From Streptomyces sp. B21-105 (GTDB lineage Bacteria; Actinomycetota; Actinomycetes; Streptomycetales; Streptomycetaceae), in NCBI RefSeq assembly GCF_036898465.1, contig NZ_JARUMJ010000001.1, positions 6,510,001-6,574,000 of the forward strand: a stretch of DNA of 64,000 bases, given 5' to 3'. The translations under genes and the position numbers were made by a program. The notes below the pieces were generated by a model. The model saw only the letters and a program-made list of their open reading frames with translations, was not told the DNA's origin and made no database searches. Below are positions 35,684 to 50,477 of the stretch, in pieces (position 1 is the stretch's first letter; every line of letters begins with the position of its first letter).

Positions 35684-36130
35684 GCCCCCTCCAACGGGTC
35701 CTGCGCGCCGCTGGTTACGCAGCGGTCGAGTACCGTGGCTCTGCGTGCTTCCGCTTCCCCGGGGTCGCTCGATCCAGGCAGCGCCCTGGAGTGCCGCGGG
35801 TGGTGAGCTGGGCTCCGCGCGCCCCTGAGTGCTTCGCTCCGCTCATCCCTGGCCGTTCTCTGTCAAGTGAATCGCGTACGGGCCGTGGGGAGTTCATTCG
35901 AAGGGGTGGCGAATGGTGGCGATTCAGGGATCGGCGTGGCTGGGACCGTGATCGTAGGATTACTTTGAGTAGGCGGGTCCTGGGGGCGCATGTGCTCGTG
36001 GGTATGCCGGAGGCAAGTCGGGTTTCCGTTCGAAGGGTGACAAGTGCCGTACGGCGGGACCTATTTACCGGCATTCTGATAAGGCTTGGCGCACTCAGTG
36101 ACAAGTGGTCTCAGGGATGGGGGCGTTCCA
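35684..36130. other. Intergenic region upstream of nsdA
   Basis: About 450 bp with no convincing gene. It contains a short CCGCTG/CAGCGG hairpin near 35711-35728 and locally AT-richer DNA around 35955-36085 (GTAGGATTACTTTGAG and CGGCATTCTGATAAGG) that is the likely nsdA promoter zone. No operator could be named. Confidence 0.45.
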
Positions 36131-37615
36131 GTGAGCGGCAACGGCGGAAGCGGGAACAACGCTGCGGGCGCGGACAGGCGCCCGAACGAGCTGCTCACCT
36201 CGTGGTTCGTGCGGAGCGGCTGGTCGAAGGGCGAACTCGCACGTCAAGTCAACCGTCGCGCACGCCAGTTGGGCGCCAACCACATCTCCACCGACACCTC
36301 GCGCGTACGCCGCTGGCTGGACGGCGAGAATCCCCGCGAGCCCATCCCCAGAATCCTCTCCGAGCTGTTCTCCGAGCGGTTCGGCTGCGTCGTCTCGGTC
36401 GAGGACCTCGGACTGCGCGCGGCCCGGCAGGTGCCCTCCGCGACCGGCGTCGACCTGCCGTGGACGGCCCCGCAGACGGTGGCCCAGCTCAGCGAGTTCT
36501 CGCGCAGCGACCTGATGCTGGCGCGCCGCGGCTTCCTCGGCACGTCGCTGGCCCTCTGCGCGGGGCCGTCCCTGATCGAGCCGATGCAGCGCTGGCTGGT
36601 CCCCTCGCCGGCCGCTCCGCTCGAGGAGCCGGAGTCGGTGCCGACCAGCCGGGCCCGCGGCCGGCTCTCCCGGCCCGAGCTGGACCTGCTGGAGTCCACC
36701 ACCGTGATGTTCCGGCAGTGGGACGCACAGTGCGGCGGCGGTCTGCGCCGCAAGGCCGTCGTGGGCCAGCTGCACGAGGTGACCGACCTGCTTCAGGAGC
36801 CCCAGCCCGAGTCCACCTCGCGCAGGCTCTTCAAGGTCGCCGCCGAGCTGGCCGAACTCGCCGGCTGGATGAGCTACGACGTGGGGCTCCAGCCGACCGC
36901 GCAGAAGTACTTCGTGCTGGCCCTGCACGCGGCGAAGGAGGCCGGCGACCGGCCGCTCGGCAGCTACGTGCTGTCGAGCATGAGCCGCCAGATGATCCAC
37001 CTCGGCCGGCCCGAGGACGCGCTGGAGCTGATCCACCTCGCCCAGTACGGCAGCAGGGACTGCGCCGGCCCGCGCACCCAGTCGATGCTGTATGCGATGG
37101 AGGCCCGCGCCTACGCCAACATGGGCCAGCCCGGCCGGTGCAAGCGAGCCGTCCGGATGGCCGAGGACACCTTCGCCGAGACTGACGAGTGGGACGAGCC
37201 CGAGCCCGCCTGGATCCGCTTCTTCTCCGAGGCCGAGCTGTACGGCGAGAACAGCCACTCCTTCCGCGACCTCGCCTACGTCGCCGGCCGCAGCCCCGCC
37301 TACGCCTCGCTGGCCGAGCCCCTGATGCGGCGGGCCGTCGAACTGTTCGCCGGTGACGGCGACCATCAGCGCTCCTACGTGCTGAACCTGATCGGCATGG
37401 CCACCGTCCACCTGCTGCAGCGCGAGCCCGAGCAGAGCACGGTTCTCGCCACGCAGGCCATGAAAGAGGGCAAGAAAGTGCGCTCCGAGCGCGTCAACAC
37501 TCGTATCCGCAAGACCGTCGACAGCGCCGTACGCGATTTCGGGGACCTCTCCGCGGTCGTGGACCTGACCGAGCGGCTCACGGCCGAGCTGCCGGAGACG
37601 GCCGAAGCGGTCTGA
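36131..37615 (+). CDS. nsdA: NsdA-like negative regulator of differentiation and antibiotic production
   Basis: NsdA in Streptomyces coelicolor is a cytoplasmic TPR-containing protein whose loss raises antibiotic production and sporulation. This 494-residue protein has the family's N-terminal region PNELLTSWFVRSGWSKGELARQVNRRARQLGANHISTDTSRVRRWLDGENPR, which resembles a helix-turn-helix. The rest is TPR-like helices (LFKVAAELAELAGWMSYDVG, YFVLALHAAKEAGDRPLGSYVLSSM..). The GTG giving MSGNGGSGNNAAG is preferred; an ATG 15 codons upstream is possible. Position between ftsY and amtB agrees with the known gene order. Confidence 0.92.
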   Translation: MSGNGGSGNNAAGADRRPNELLTSWFVRSGWSKGELARQVNRRARQLGANHISTDTSRVRRWLDGENPREPIPRILSELFSERFGCVVSVEDLGLRAARQVPSATGVDLPWTAPQTVAQLSEFSRSDLMLARRGFLGTSLALCAGPSLIEPMQRWLVPSPAAPLEEPESVPTSRARGRLSRPELDLLESTTVMFRQWDAQCGGGLRRKAVVGQLHEVTDLLQEPQPESTSRRLFKVAAELAELAGWMSYDVGLQPTAQKYFVLALHAAKEAGDRPLGSYVLSSMSRQMIHLGRPEDALELIHLAQYGSRDCAGPRTQSMLYAMEARAYANMGQPGRCKRAVRMAEDTFAETDEWDEPEPAWIRFFSEAELYGENSHSFRDLAYVAGRSPAYASLAEPLMRRAVELFAGDGDHQRSYVLNLIGMATVHLLQREPEQSTVLATQAMKEGKKVRSERVNTRIRKTVDSAVRDFGDLSAVVDLTERLTAELPETAEAV

Positions 37616-37671
37616 TTCCACCGCGCCCGGCCGGCCGCGGACAGCGGTCCACCGGGCGAAACCCCCAGAAC

Positions 37672-37748
37672 CCGGCCGCGGCCGGTCCTCCCGAACTGCC
37701 CGACTCGGCTCCCCCATGCCAGGTCATCGGAAGGCCGGCCGCGGCCGG
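37672..37748 (+). terminator. Two identical palindromes after nsdA
   Basis: The 14-base palindrome CCGGCCGCGGCCGG occurs exactly at 37672-37685 and again at 37735-37748; the second copy is followed by pyrimidine-rich TTTCCCTCCCTC. A shorter relative is near 37630. They probably act as tandem transcription stops for nsdA. Confidence 0.55.
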
Positions 37749-37819
37749 TTTCCCTCCCTCGGTGAAGGTTGCGCCACGATAACGATCCGCTCGGCGAACA
37801 TCAGCCAGTTCACCGAGGC

Positions 37820-37855
37820 GTAACGCACACGGCGCCTTCGTCACGGCGGCGAAAC
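37820..37855 (+). promoter_or_regulatory. GlnR box of the amtB-glnK-glnD operon
   Basis: GTCAC-N6-GAAAC (37840-37855) is an exact match to the a/b half-sites recognised by the nitrogen regulator GlnR. A second, weaker pair, GTAAC-N6-GGCGC, lies 20 bp upstream (37820-37835). GlnR activates amtB in Streptomyces under nitrogen limitation, so this operon is expected to behave likewise. Confidence 0.8.
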
Positions 37856-37905
37856 AACGAGGGGCCTCCACCGAAACGGTGCTGCGCGAATCTCATGGCG
37901 CATAA

Positions 37906-39651
<1,746 letters not shown>

Positions 39652-39677
39652 CGGCAGAACAGAACAGGAGTCGCTGG

Positions 39678-42134
39678 GTGACGAGTACGGACGTGCGCAA
39701 GGATGCAGAGGACTCGGGACCCAGCGGCTACGCGGCGGCCCGGCTGCGCCTCCTCACCGAGGAGGCGCGGTCCGGGCCGCCGCGCCGTGCGGCCCTCGCC
39801 GAACTGACCGACGACTGGCTGACCGGGCTCTTCACGGCCGGCGCCGAGGAACTCAAGGGCGTCTCCCTGGTCGCCGTCGGCGGCTACGGCCGGGGCGAGC
39901 TCTCCCCGCGCAGCGACCTCGACCTCCTGCTGCTGCACGACGGCGCCGACAGCAAGACCGTCGCCGCCCTCGCCGACCGCCTCTGGTACCCCGTCTGGGA
40001 CCTCGGCCTCGCCCTCGACCACTCCGTCCGCACGCCCGCCGAGGCCCGCAAGACCGCCGGCGAGGACCTCAAGGTCCAGCTCGGCCTGCTGGACGCCCGC
40101 CACCTCGCCGGCGACCTCGGCCTCACCGCCGGGCTGCGGACGTCCGTCCTCGCCGACTGGCGCAACCAGGCGCCCAGACGCCTGCCCGAACTCCAGGAAC
40201 TGTGCGCCGAGCGCGCCGAGCGCCAGGGCGAACTGCAGTACCTGCTGGAACCGGACCTGAAAGAGGCGCGCGGCGGACTGCGCGACGCCACCGCGCTGCG
40301 CGCCGTCGCCGCCTCCTGGCTCGCGGACGCCCCCCGCGAAGGCCTCGCCGACGCCCGCCGCCGGCTCCTCGACGTACGCGACGCCCTCCACCTGGCCACC
40401 GGCCGGGCCACCGACCGCCTCGCGCTCCAGGAGCAGGACCAGGTGGCCGCCGAGCTGGACCTGCTGGACGCCGACACCCTGCTGCGGCAGGTGTACGAGG
40501 CGGCACGCGTCATCTCGTACGCGAGTGACGTCACCTGGCGCGAGGTGGGACGCGTACTGCGCTCACGCGCCGTGCGGCCCCGACTGCGCGCCATGCTGGG
40601 GGGCGGCAAGCCCGCGCCCGAGCGGTCTCCGCTGGCCGAAGGGGTCGTCGAACAGGACGGCGAAGTGGTGCTCGCCCGCGCCGCCCGCCCCGAACGCGAC
40701 CCCGTGCTCCCGCTGCGCGCCGCGGCCGCCGCCGCGCAGGCCGGCCTGCCGCTGTCCCTGCACGCCGTCCGGCGCCTCGCCGCCACCGTGCGCCCGCTGC
40801 CCACGCCGTGGCCCGCCGAGGCCCGTGAGCAGCTGGTGACCCTGCTCGGCTCCGGTCAGCCCACCATCGAGGTGTGGGAGGCGCTGGAGGCCGAAGGGCT
40901 GATCACGCAGCTGCTGCCCGACTGGGAGCGGGTGCGCTGCCGGCCGCAGCGCAACGCCGTGCACATCTGGACCGTCGACCGGCACCTCATCGAGACCGCC
41001 GTGCGCGCCTCCGAGTTCACCCGCCGCGTCCACCGGCCCGACCTCCTGCTGGTCGCCGCGCTGCTGCACGACATCGGCAAGGGCTGGCCCGGCGACCACT
41101 CGGTGGCCGGCGAGATCATCGCCAAGGACGTCGCCGCCCGCATCGGCTTCGACCGCGCCGACGTCGCCGTCCTCTCCGCGCTCGTACGGCACCACCTGCT
41201 GCTCGTCGACACCGCCACCCGGCGCGACCTGGAGGACCCGGCCACCGTGCGCGCGGTCGCCGACGCGGTCGGCTCGCAGGGCACGCTCGAGCTGCTGCAC
41301 GCCCTCACCGAGGCCGACGCGCTGGCCACCGGGCCCGCCGCCTGGTCGTCCTGGCGGGGTTCGCTCGTGGCGGACCTCGTCAAACGGGTCGCGGCGGTCC
41401 TCGCCGGCGACGAACCGGAGGAGCCGGACGACACCGCGCCCACCGCCGAGCAGGAGCGGCTGGCCATCGAGGCGATCGCCACGGGCAGCCCGGTGCTCTC
41501 CCTGCGGGCCCAGACCGAGACGCCCGCCGAGACGACGGGGGAGCAGCCGGCCGGCGACCCCGAGCCGCTCGGCGTGGAGCTGCTCATCGCCGTACCGGAC
41601 CAGGCGGGCGTGCTGCCCGCGGTGGCCGGCGTCCTCGCCGTGCACCGCCTGACCGTACGCACCGCCGAACTGCGCGCCCAGGACCTCCCGGACGGCGTCG
41701 ACGGCTCGGTCCTGCTGCTGAACTGGCGGGTCGCCGCCGAGTACGGCTCGCTGCCCCAGGCGGCCCGGCTGCGCGCCGACCTCGTACGCGCCCTGGACGG
41801 CTCGCTGGACATCGCCGGCCGGCTCGCCGAGCGGGACGCCGCCTACCCCCGCCGCCGGGGCTGGGTCGCGCCGCCGCCCCGCGTCACGGTCGCCTCCGCG
41901 GCCTCCCGGCACGCCACCGTCATCGAGGTACGCGCCCAGGACGCGCCGGGGCTGCTGTTCCGCATCGGACAGGCGCTGGAGGACGAGGGCCTGCGGGTGC
42001 GGAGCATGCATGTCTCGACGCTGGGCGCGAACGCCGTGGACGCTTTCTACGTCACCGGAGCGGACGGCGCGCCCCTGCTGGGCGACGACGCCGTCGCCGT
42101 CGCCCAGAAGCTGGAGGAGACGCTGCGGGCGTGA
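39678..42134 (+). CDS. glnD: PII adenylyltransferase GlnD
   Basis: GlnD modifies GlnK; in actinomycetes it adenylylates rather than uridylylates. The 818-residue protein has the nucleotidyltransferase motif VAVGGYGRGELSPRSDLDLLLLHD (about 65-88), an HD phosphohydrolase centre LLHDIGKGWPGDHSV near 462-476, and two C-terminal ACT domains (GVELLIAVPDQAGVLPAVAG and TVIEVRAQDAPGLLFRIGQAL) that bind glutamine. The GTG start lies behind AACAGGAG. It completes the amtB-glnK-glnD operon. Confidence 0.95.
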   Translation: MTSTDVRKDAEDSGPSGYAAARLRLLTEEARSGPPRRAALAELTDDWLTGLFTAGAEELKGVSLVAVGGYGRGELSPRSDLDLLLLHDGADSKTVAALADRLWYPVWDLGLALDHSVRTPAEARKTAGEDLKVQLGLLDARHLAGDLGLTAGLRTSVLADWRNQAPRRLPELQELCAERAERQGELQYLLEPDLKEARGGLRDATALRAVAASWLADAPREGLADARRRLLDVRDALHLATGRATDRLALQEQDQVAAELDLLDADTLLRQVYEAARVISYASDVTWREVGRVLRSRAVRPRLRAMLGGGKPAPERSPLAEGVVEQDGEVVLARAARPERDPVLPLRAAAAAAQAGLPLSLHAVRRLAATVRPLPTPWPAEAREQLVTLLGSGQPTIEVWEALEAEGLITQLLPDWERVRCRPQRNAVHIWTVDRHLIETAVRASEFTRRVHRPDLLLVAALLHDIGKGWPGDHSVAGEIIAKDVAARIGFDRADVAVLSALVRHHLLLVDTATRRDLEDPATVRAVADAVGSQGTLELLHALTEADALATGPAAWSSWRGSLVADLVKRVAAVLAGDEPEEPDDTAPTAEQERLAIEAIATGSPVLSLRAQTETPAETTGEQPAGDPEPLGVELLIAVPDQAGVLPAVAGVLAVHRLTVRTAELRAQDLPDGVDGSVLLLNWRVAAEYGSLPQAARLRADLVRALDGSLDIAGRLAERDAAYPRRRGWVAPPPRVTVASAASRHATVIEVRAQDAPGLLFRIGQALEDEGLRVRSMHVSTLGANAVDAFYVTGADGAPLLGDDAVAVAQKLEETLRA

Positions 42135-42269
42135 GCGCACGGCGTGCACCCCGCCCCCGCGCGGCCCGTCCCCGTCCGCTGAATACAGCAGGCGGGGACG
42201 AAGGTCTTGCGCGGCCGGATACCCTGGAAGACGCTCAGACCGCCCCCGACACCGAGGACCGACGCCGCC

Positions 42270-43820
42270 GTGTTCGATACTCTCTCCGATCGCCTCTCAG
42301 CGACCTTCAAGAACTTGCGCGGCAAGGGGCGCCTGAGCGAAGCGGACATCGACGCCACGGCGCGCGAGATCCGCATCGCCCTCCTCGAAGCCGACGTGGC
42401 CCTGCCGGTCGTCCGCACGTTCATCAAGAACGTCAAGGAGCGCGCCCTCGGCGCCGAGGTCTCCAAGGCGCTGAACCCCGCCCAGCAGGTCCTGAAGATC
42501 GTCAACGAGGAACTCGTCACGATCCTCGGCGGGGAGACCCGCCGCCTTCGCTTCGCCAAGCAGCCGCCCACGGTGATCATGCTGGCCGGCCTCCAGGGCG
42601 CCGGTAAGACCACCCTCGCAGGCAAGCTCGGCCGCTGGCTGAAGGAGCAGGGCCACTCGCCGCTGCTCGTCGCCTGCGACCTCCAGCGACCCAACGCCGT
42701 CAACCAGCTCAGCGTCGTCGCCGAGCGGGCCGGCGTGGCCGTCTACGCCCCGCAGCCCGGCAACGGGGTGGGCGACCCGGTCCAGGTCGCCAAGGACTCC
42801 ATCGAGTTCGCGAAGGCCAAGGTCCACGACATCGTGGTCGTCGACACGGCCGGCCGTCTCGGTATCGATGCCGAGCTGATGCAGCAGGCCGCCGACATCC
42901 GCGACGCCGTCTCGCCCGACGAGATCCTCTTCGTCGTCGACGCGATGATCGGCCAGGACGCCGTCAACACCGCCGAGGCCTTCCGCGACGGCGTCGGCTT
43001 CGACGGCGTCGTGCTGTCCAAGCTCGACGGCGACGCCCGCGGCGGCGCGGCCCTGTCGATCGCCTCGGTGACCGGCAAGCCGATCATGTTCGCCTCGAAC
43101 GGCGAGAAGCTCGACGAGTTCGACGCCTTCCACCCCGACCGGATGGCCTCCCGCATCCTCGACATGGGCGACCTGCTCACCCTGATCGAGCAGGCGGAGA
43201 AGACGTTCAGTCAGGAAGAGGCCGAGAAAATGGCCTCCAAGCTGGCGTCCAAGAAGGGCCAGGACTTCACCCTGGACGACTTCCTGGCCCAGATGGAGCA
43301 GGTCAGGAAGATGGGCAGCATCTCCAAGCTGCTCGGCATGCTGCCCGGCATGGGCCAGATCAAGGACCAGATCGCCAACCTCGACGAGCGGGACGTCGAC
43401 CGCACCGCCGCGATCATCAAGTCGATGACCCCGGCCGAGCGCCAGGAGCCGACGATCATCAACGGCTCGCGCCGCGCCCGTATCGCCAAGGGTTCCGGCG
43501 TCGAGGTCAGCGCCGTGAAGGGGCTGGTCGAGCGGTTCTTCGAGGCCCGCAAGATGATGTCCCGGATGGCCCAGGGCGGCGGCATGCCCGGGATGCCGGG
43601 GATGCCGGGCATGGGCGGCGGCGCCGGCCGGCAGCGGAAGCAGCCCAAGCAGGCCAAGGGCAAGCAGCGCTCCGGCAACCCGATGAAGCGCAAGCAGCAG
43701 GAGCTGGAGGCGGCCCAGCGCCGCGAGGCGCAGGCCCAGGGCGGCAACGCGCTCGGGCTGCCGCAGCAGGGCGCCCAGGACTTCGAGCTGCCGGACGAGT
43801 TCAAGAAGTTCATGGGCTGA
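42270..43820 (+). CDS. ffh: Signal recognition particle protein Ffh
   Basis: Ffh is the SRP54 GTPase that targets nascent membrane and exported proteins. Its 516 residues contain the N domain (FDTLSDRLSATFKNLRGKGRLSEADI), the GTPase motifs GLQGAGKTTLAGKLG, DTAGRLGIDAELM and SKLDGDARGGAAL, and the M domain (FTLDDFLAQMEQVRKMG..SKLLGMLPGMG, INGSRRARIAKGSG). It has a Met/Gly-rich MPGMPGMPGMGGGAG run near 445 and a basic C-terminal tail. The GTG start follows GAGGACC. A strong terminator follows. Confidence 0.96.
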   Translation: MFDTLSDRLSATFKNLRGKGRLSEADIDATAREIRIALLEADVALPVVRTFIKNVKERALGAEVSKALNPAQQVLKIVNEELVTILGGETRRLRFAKQPPTVIMLAGLQGAGKTTLAGKLGRWLKEQGHSPLLVACDLQRPNAVNQLSVVAERAGVAVYAPQPGNGVGDPVQVAKDSIEFAKAKVHDIVVVDTAGRLGIDAELMQQAADIRDAVSPDEILFVVDAMIGQDAVNTAEAFRDGVGFDGVVLSKLDGDARGGAALSIASVTGKPIMFASNGEKLDEFDAFHPDRMASRILDMGDLLTLIEQAEKTFSQEEAEKMASKLASKKGQDFTLDDFLAQMEQVRKMGSISKLLGMLPGMGQIKDQIANLDERDVDRTAAIIKSMTPAERQEPTIINGSRRARIAKGSGVEVSAVKGLVERFFEARKMMSRMAQGGGMPGMPGMPGMGGGAGRQRKQPKQAKGKQRSGNPMKRKQQELEAAQRREAQAQGGNALGLPQQGAQDFELPDEFKKFMG

Positions 43821-43838
43821 GTCCCTAGTACGTCAGCC

Positions 43839-43876
43839 GCGAAGGGCGTCCTCCCGTGCCGGAGGGCGCCCTTCGC
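43839..43876 (+). terminator. Terminator after ffh
   Basis: GCGAAGGGCGTCCTCC (43839-43854) and GGAGGGCGCCCTTCGC (43861-43876) form a 16-bp stem with a single T-G wobble and a six-base loop. Confidence 0.85.
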
Positions 43877-43935
43877 GCGTCCCCGCGCACCGCTCAGCGC
43901 ATGCCGTGCCCGGCGCTCTGTCGTAGCGTCCAGAT

Positions 43936-45873
<1,938 letters not shown>

Positions 45874-45917
45874 ACCCCGACCGGAACCTGTGCGGCGTGC
45901 GGCCGGAGGTCATGCGC

Positions 45918-46793
45918 TCACGGGGTCCGGGCGATCAGGTAGCGGAAGACGTTCGGCATCCAGACCGTGCCGTCCGGTCGCCGGTACGGGTGGAGCGCCT
46001 CCGCCGTCTCCTTCTCGACCTGCGCCTGGTCCGTCGCCGCGACCGCCGCGTCGAACAGGCCCGTGGAGAGCAGCCCCTGGAGAGCGCTGTCCACGTCGGC
46101 GTACCCGAACGGACAGGCCACCCGGCCCGATCCGTCCGGCCGCAGCCCGGCCCGCCGGGCGACGTCCTCGAGGTCGTCGCGGAGCGCGGGGCGCAGCCGG
46201 ACCGTGCCGCGGTCCTGGTCCGCCGCCCTGGCCGCGATCCTGAGCACCGCCGTGGTGGCGCAGCGCTCGGGCGGACCCCAGCCGACGAGCACCACGGGGG
46301 TGCCGCGCCGGGCGAGCGGCGTGGCGGCCGCCAGCAGCCCGGCCAGTTCCTCCGTGTCGCCCGCCACGCGGCCGATCGGCTCGAAGGCCGTCACCAGGGT
46401 GTACGCGGGCGTCCGCGCCTCCGGCCGGTCCGTGGGCAGCCGGTCCGTGGGCAGCCGGTCGGTGAGCCGGATGTCCGCACGCGCGTGTGCCCCCCAGCTC
46501 TCCCGCACGAGCAGCCGCTCGCGCGCGAGTGCCAGCCGTGCCGGGGAGGAAGGCTCGACGCCGGTGAGGGCCGCGCCTCTGGAGGCCGCCATCACCAGGG
46601 CGAGCCCGGAGCCGCAGCCGAGGGAGAGGAGCCGGGTGTCCGGCCCCACGTCCAGCCGCTCGTGGACGGCCTCGTAGAGCGGAACCAGCATCCGTTCCTG
46701 GATCTCGGACCAGTCACGCGCGCGTGCACCCAGATCCGCGCGGGGCGCCGGCCCCGTGTGAGGCAGGTGCTGTCGCACGAGCACAGGTGTCAT
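45918..46793 (-). CDS. SAM-dependent methyltransferase, substrate unknown
   Basis: A 291-residue class I methyltransferase: the SAM-binding glycine loop is LLSLGCGSGLALVMAASRGAALTGVEPS (about 60-87). A RDWSEIQERMLVPLYEAVHERL segment precedes it, as in small-molecule methyltransferases. A short in-frame duplication, LPTDRLPTDR, lies near 119-128. The start is placed at MTPVLVRQHLPHTG, five codons inside the longest frame. It is divergent from the broken prolyl-tRNA synthetase gene. Substrate cannot be deduced. Confidence 0.75.
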   Translation of the reverse strand: MTPVLVRQHLPHTGPAPRADLGARARDWSEIQERMLVPLYEAVHERLDVGPDTRLLSLGCGSGLALVMAASRGAALTGVEPSSPARLALARERLLVRESWGAHARADIRLTDRLPTDRLPTDRPEARTPAYTLVTAFEPIGRVAGDTEELAGLLAAATPLARRGTPVVLVGWGPPERCATTAVLRIAARAADQDRGTVRLRPALRDDLEDVARRAGLRPDGSGRVACPFGYADVDSALQGLLSTGLFDAAVAATDQAQVEKETAEALHPYRRPDGTVWMPNVFRYLIARTP

Positions 46794-46799
46794 GGATAA

Positions 46800-48414
<1,615 letters not shown>

Positions 48415-48675
48415 AGCAGCGCACTTTGCGTGCTGGAGCGACCGAAACGCCTCTTGCGCCCCCGGGGGACCCCCGCACCCCGGCGCGCGGACAGGGCCTA
48501 CGCGCCGGGTCGTACCGGGGACTACGCACCAGCTTGTGACGAGCTGTGAGGCTTCTCCGCAGATCAGCGCACCCGCCCTCGTCCGGACGCATGAGTACCG
48601 ACTGACGGGTACGTGCAAATTATTTGAGATGCCCCGGAATAGGAACACTGGGGCACCCCCGCTCGTTGTCATTAC

Positions 48676-49272
48676 GTGAGCACGACACAGACACCACCAG
48701 TTCTCGCCGCAGAGCTGGCAGAGGCGTGGGCCGACATTCAGCGGTACCACCCCGAGCTGCCGGATCTCGCCGCGCCAGAGTCCCTGATCGGGGAGTCGTC
48801 GTCCGCCTGCGGTCACGAGCTCTCCTTCGAGCGACTGCTTCACGAGGCAGTCCATGGCATCGCCGCCGCCCGCGGCGTCCGCGACACCTCCCGCGCCGGC
48901 CGCTACCACAACCGCAGATTCCTCGCGATCGCCGAGGAGATGGGGCTGGACCACCCGGAGGAACCGCACCCCAGCAGCGGCTTCTCCCTGGTCACGCTCA
49001 ACCCCGAGGCCAAGCGCCGCTACCGTCCGACGATCGAGCGGCTGCAGCGGGCCCTCAAGGCCCACACCGCGGCCACCTCCGCCGACACCGCCCGCACCTT
49101 CCGGGGCCCGGCCGCCCGGCACGGCTCCTCCGGCGGAGGCGTCCGCGTCAAGGCCGTCTGCGACTGCGGACGCAACGTCCGGGTCGTGCCGTCGGTTCTG
49201 GCCCAGGCGCCGATCGTGTGCGGGGGCTGCGGCAAGCCGTTCCGCATCCCGGAGATCGTCGGCGCGGCCTAG
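48676..49272 (+). CDS. HExxH metallopeptidase-like protein with C-terminal zinc ribbon (SprT-like)
   Basis: A 198-residue soluble protein. [20 protein letters not shown] near residues 54-73 carries an HExxH zinc-peptidase motif, followed by [16 protein letters not shown], in the manner of SprT-like proteins. Residues about 155-190 are a zinc ribbon, [28 protein letters not shown]. This composition is common to Streptomyces SprT-like or putative peptidase proteins; the substrate is unknown. The GTG start follows the AT-rich leader CGTTGTCATTAC. Confidence 0.78.
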   Translation: MSTTQTPPVLAAELAEAWADIQRYHPELPDLAAPESLIGESSSACGHELSFERLLHEAVHGIAAARGVRDTSRAGRYHNRRFLAIAEEMGLDHPEEPHPSSGFSLVTLNPEAKRRYRPTIERLQRALKAHTAATSADTARTFRGPAARHGSSGGGVRVKAVCDCGRNVRVVPSVLAQAPIVCGGCGKPFRIPEIVGAA

Positions 49273-49679
49273 CCGGGACCCGTCGGGCCTGGAGCGGTCC
49301 GGTACCGGCATCTCGTGGCTGCCGGTCCACGACGCGAGGGCGGGGTGCCCGTCCGCCGCGGACAGTCGCGCCTCCCCGGCGCCCAGAAGCCCGGGGGACT
49401 TCAGGGGCACCGCTGGACGCGGCCGGCACCCCGCGGCGCCGGACCGCGCACCCGGCGCGCCGTCACGTGCGCCCGGGCGCCCCTCAGGCGTGCCCGGGAG
49501 CCGCCGCCCCCTCGGCCGAGGCGACCCACCGGGTATGGCACAATGGTCAGCTGTACTCGACAGTCGCACAGGACCCCTCTCTCCTCCGGCTGACGCGTCC
49601 ATCGGGCACTCGGGTACCGCAACCCCACGCGGCCATCTCGCCGTGCCCAACCACGTCAAGACCAGGAGACACCACTTCC
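49273..49679. other. Intergenic region upstream of rpsP
   Basis: About 400 bp of very GC-rich DNA without a convincing gene. The stretch GGGTATGGCACAATGG near 49529-49544 resembles a -10 region and is the likely rpsP operon promoter. The leader ends with AGGAGA, a ribosome site 12 bases from the GTG start. Confidence 0.45.
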
Positions 49680-50102
49680 GTGGCAGTCAAGATCAAGCTG
49701 AAGCGTCTGGGCAAGATCCGTTCGCCTCACTACCGCATCGTCGTCGCCGACTCCCGCACCCGTCGTGACGGCCGTGCGATCGAGGAGATCGGCAAGTACC
49801 AGCCGACGTACCACCCGTCCGTCATGGAGGTGGACGCCGACCGCGTCGCCTACTGGCTGGGTGTCGGCGCGCAGCCGACCGAGCCCGTCCTCGCCATCCT
49901 GAAGAAGACCGGCGACTGGCAGAAGTTCAAGGGCGAGCCCGCCCCGGCGCCGCTGCTCGTCGCCGAGCCGAAGAAGGCTCGCCCGTCGTTCGAGGCCCTC
50001 GGCGGCGACGACTCGGGCAAGGGTGAGGCCATCACCCAGAAGAAGAAGGCCGAGAAGAAGGATGAGGCTGCCGCCGAGTCCTCTGAGTCGACCGAGGCCT
50101 GA
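49680..50102 (+). CDS. rpsP: 30S ribosomal protein S16
   Basis: A 140-residue S16: [42 protein letters not shown], the family signature, then [21 protein letters not shown]. The last 50 residues form a Lys/Glu/Ala-rich extension beyond the usual ~80-residue bacterial S16, common in actinobacteria. It is the first gene of the rpsP-khpA-rimM-trmD-rplS cluster. Confidence 0.97.
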   Translation: MAVKIKLKRLGKIRSPHYRIVVADSRTRRDGRAIEEIGKYQPTYHPSVMEVDADRVAYWLGVGAQPTEPVLAILKKTGDWQKFKGEPAPAPLLVAEPKKARPSFEALGGDDSGKGEAITQKKKAEKKDEAAAESSESTEA

Positions 50103-50107
50103 GCAGC

Positions 50108-50347
50108 ATGCTCGAAGAGGCGCTTGAGCACCTCGTGAAGGGCATCGTCGACAACCCCGACGATGTGCAGGTCGCCTCGCGCAACCTGCGCCGCGGGCGA
50201 GTGCTCGAGGTCCGTGTCCACCCGGACGACCTCGGCAAGGTGATCGGTCGCAACGGCCGCACCGCACGCGCTCTGCGCACCGTCGTGGGCGCCATCGGCG
50301 GCCGGGGCGTCCGCGTCGACCTCGTCGACGTGGATCACGTCCGCTGA
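50108..50347 (+). CDS. khpA: KH-domain RNA-binding protein KhpA
   Basis: A 79-residue single KH domain ([26 protein letters not shown]...) with the RNA-binding GxxG loop in [16 protein letters not shown] (about 44-59). KhpA homologues pair with KhpB/Jag and bind many RNAs in Gram-positives. It begins five bases after rpsP. Confidence 0.95.
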   Translation: MLEEALEHLVKGIVDNPDDVQVASRNLRRGRVLEVRVHPDDLGKVIGRNGRTARALRTVVGAIGGRGVRVDLVDVDHVR

Positions 50348-50370
50348 CGCGTTTTCTCGCACCACCGGCT

Positions 50371-50406
50371 CGGGCCGGGGAAGGCCACTGGGCCGTCCCC
50401 GGCCCG
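50371..50406 (+). terminator. Strong hairpin between khpA and rimM
   Basis: CGGGCCGGGGA (50371-50381) and TCCCCGGCCCG (50396-50406) form a perfect 11-bp stem; the loop contains a further GGCC-ACTG-GGCC mini-stem. It could end rpsP-khpA transcripts or attenuate the operon. Confidence 0.65.
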
Positions 50407-50477
50407 TAGTCGTTACGGCACTCGTCACGGCACGTGTGACGACAGGCACCGACAGGCACGACAGGAGATCTTCAGAA

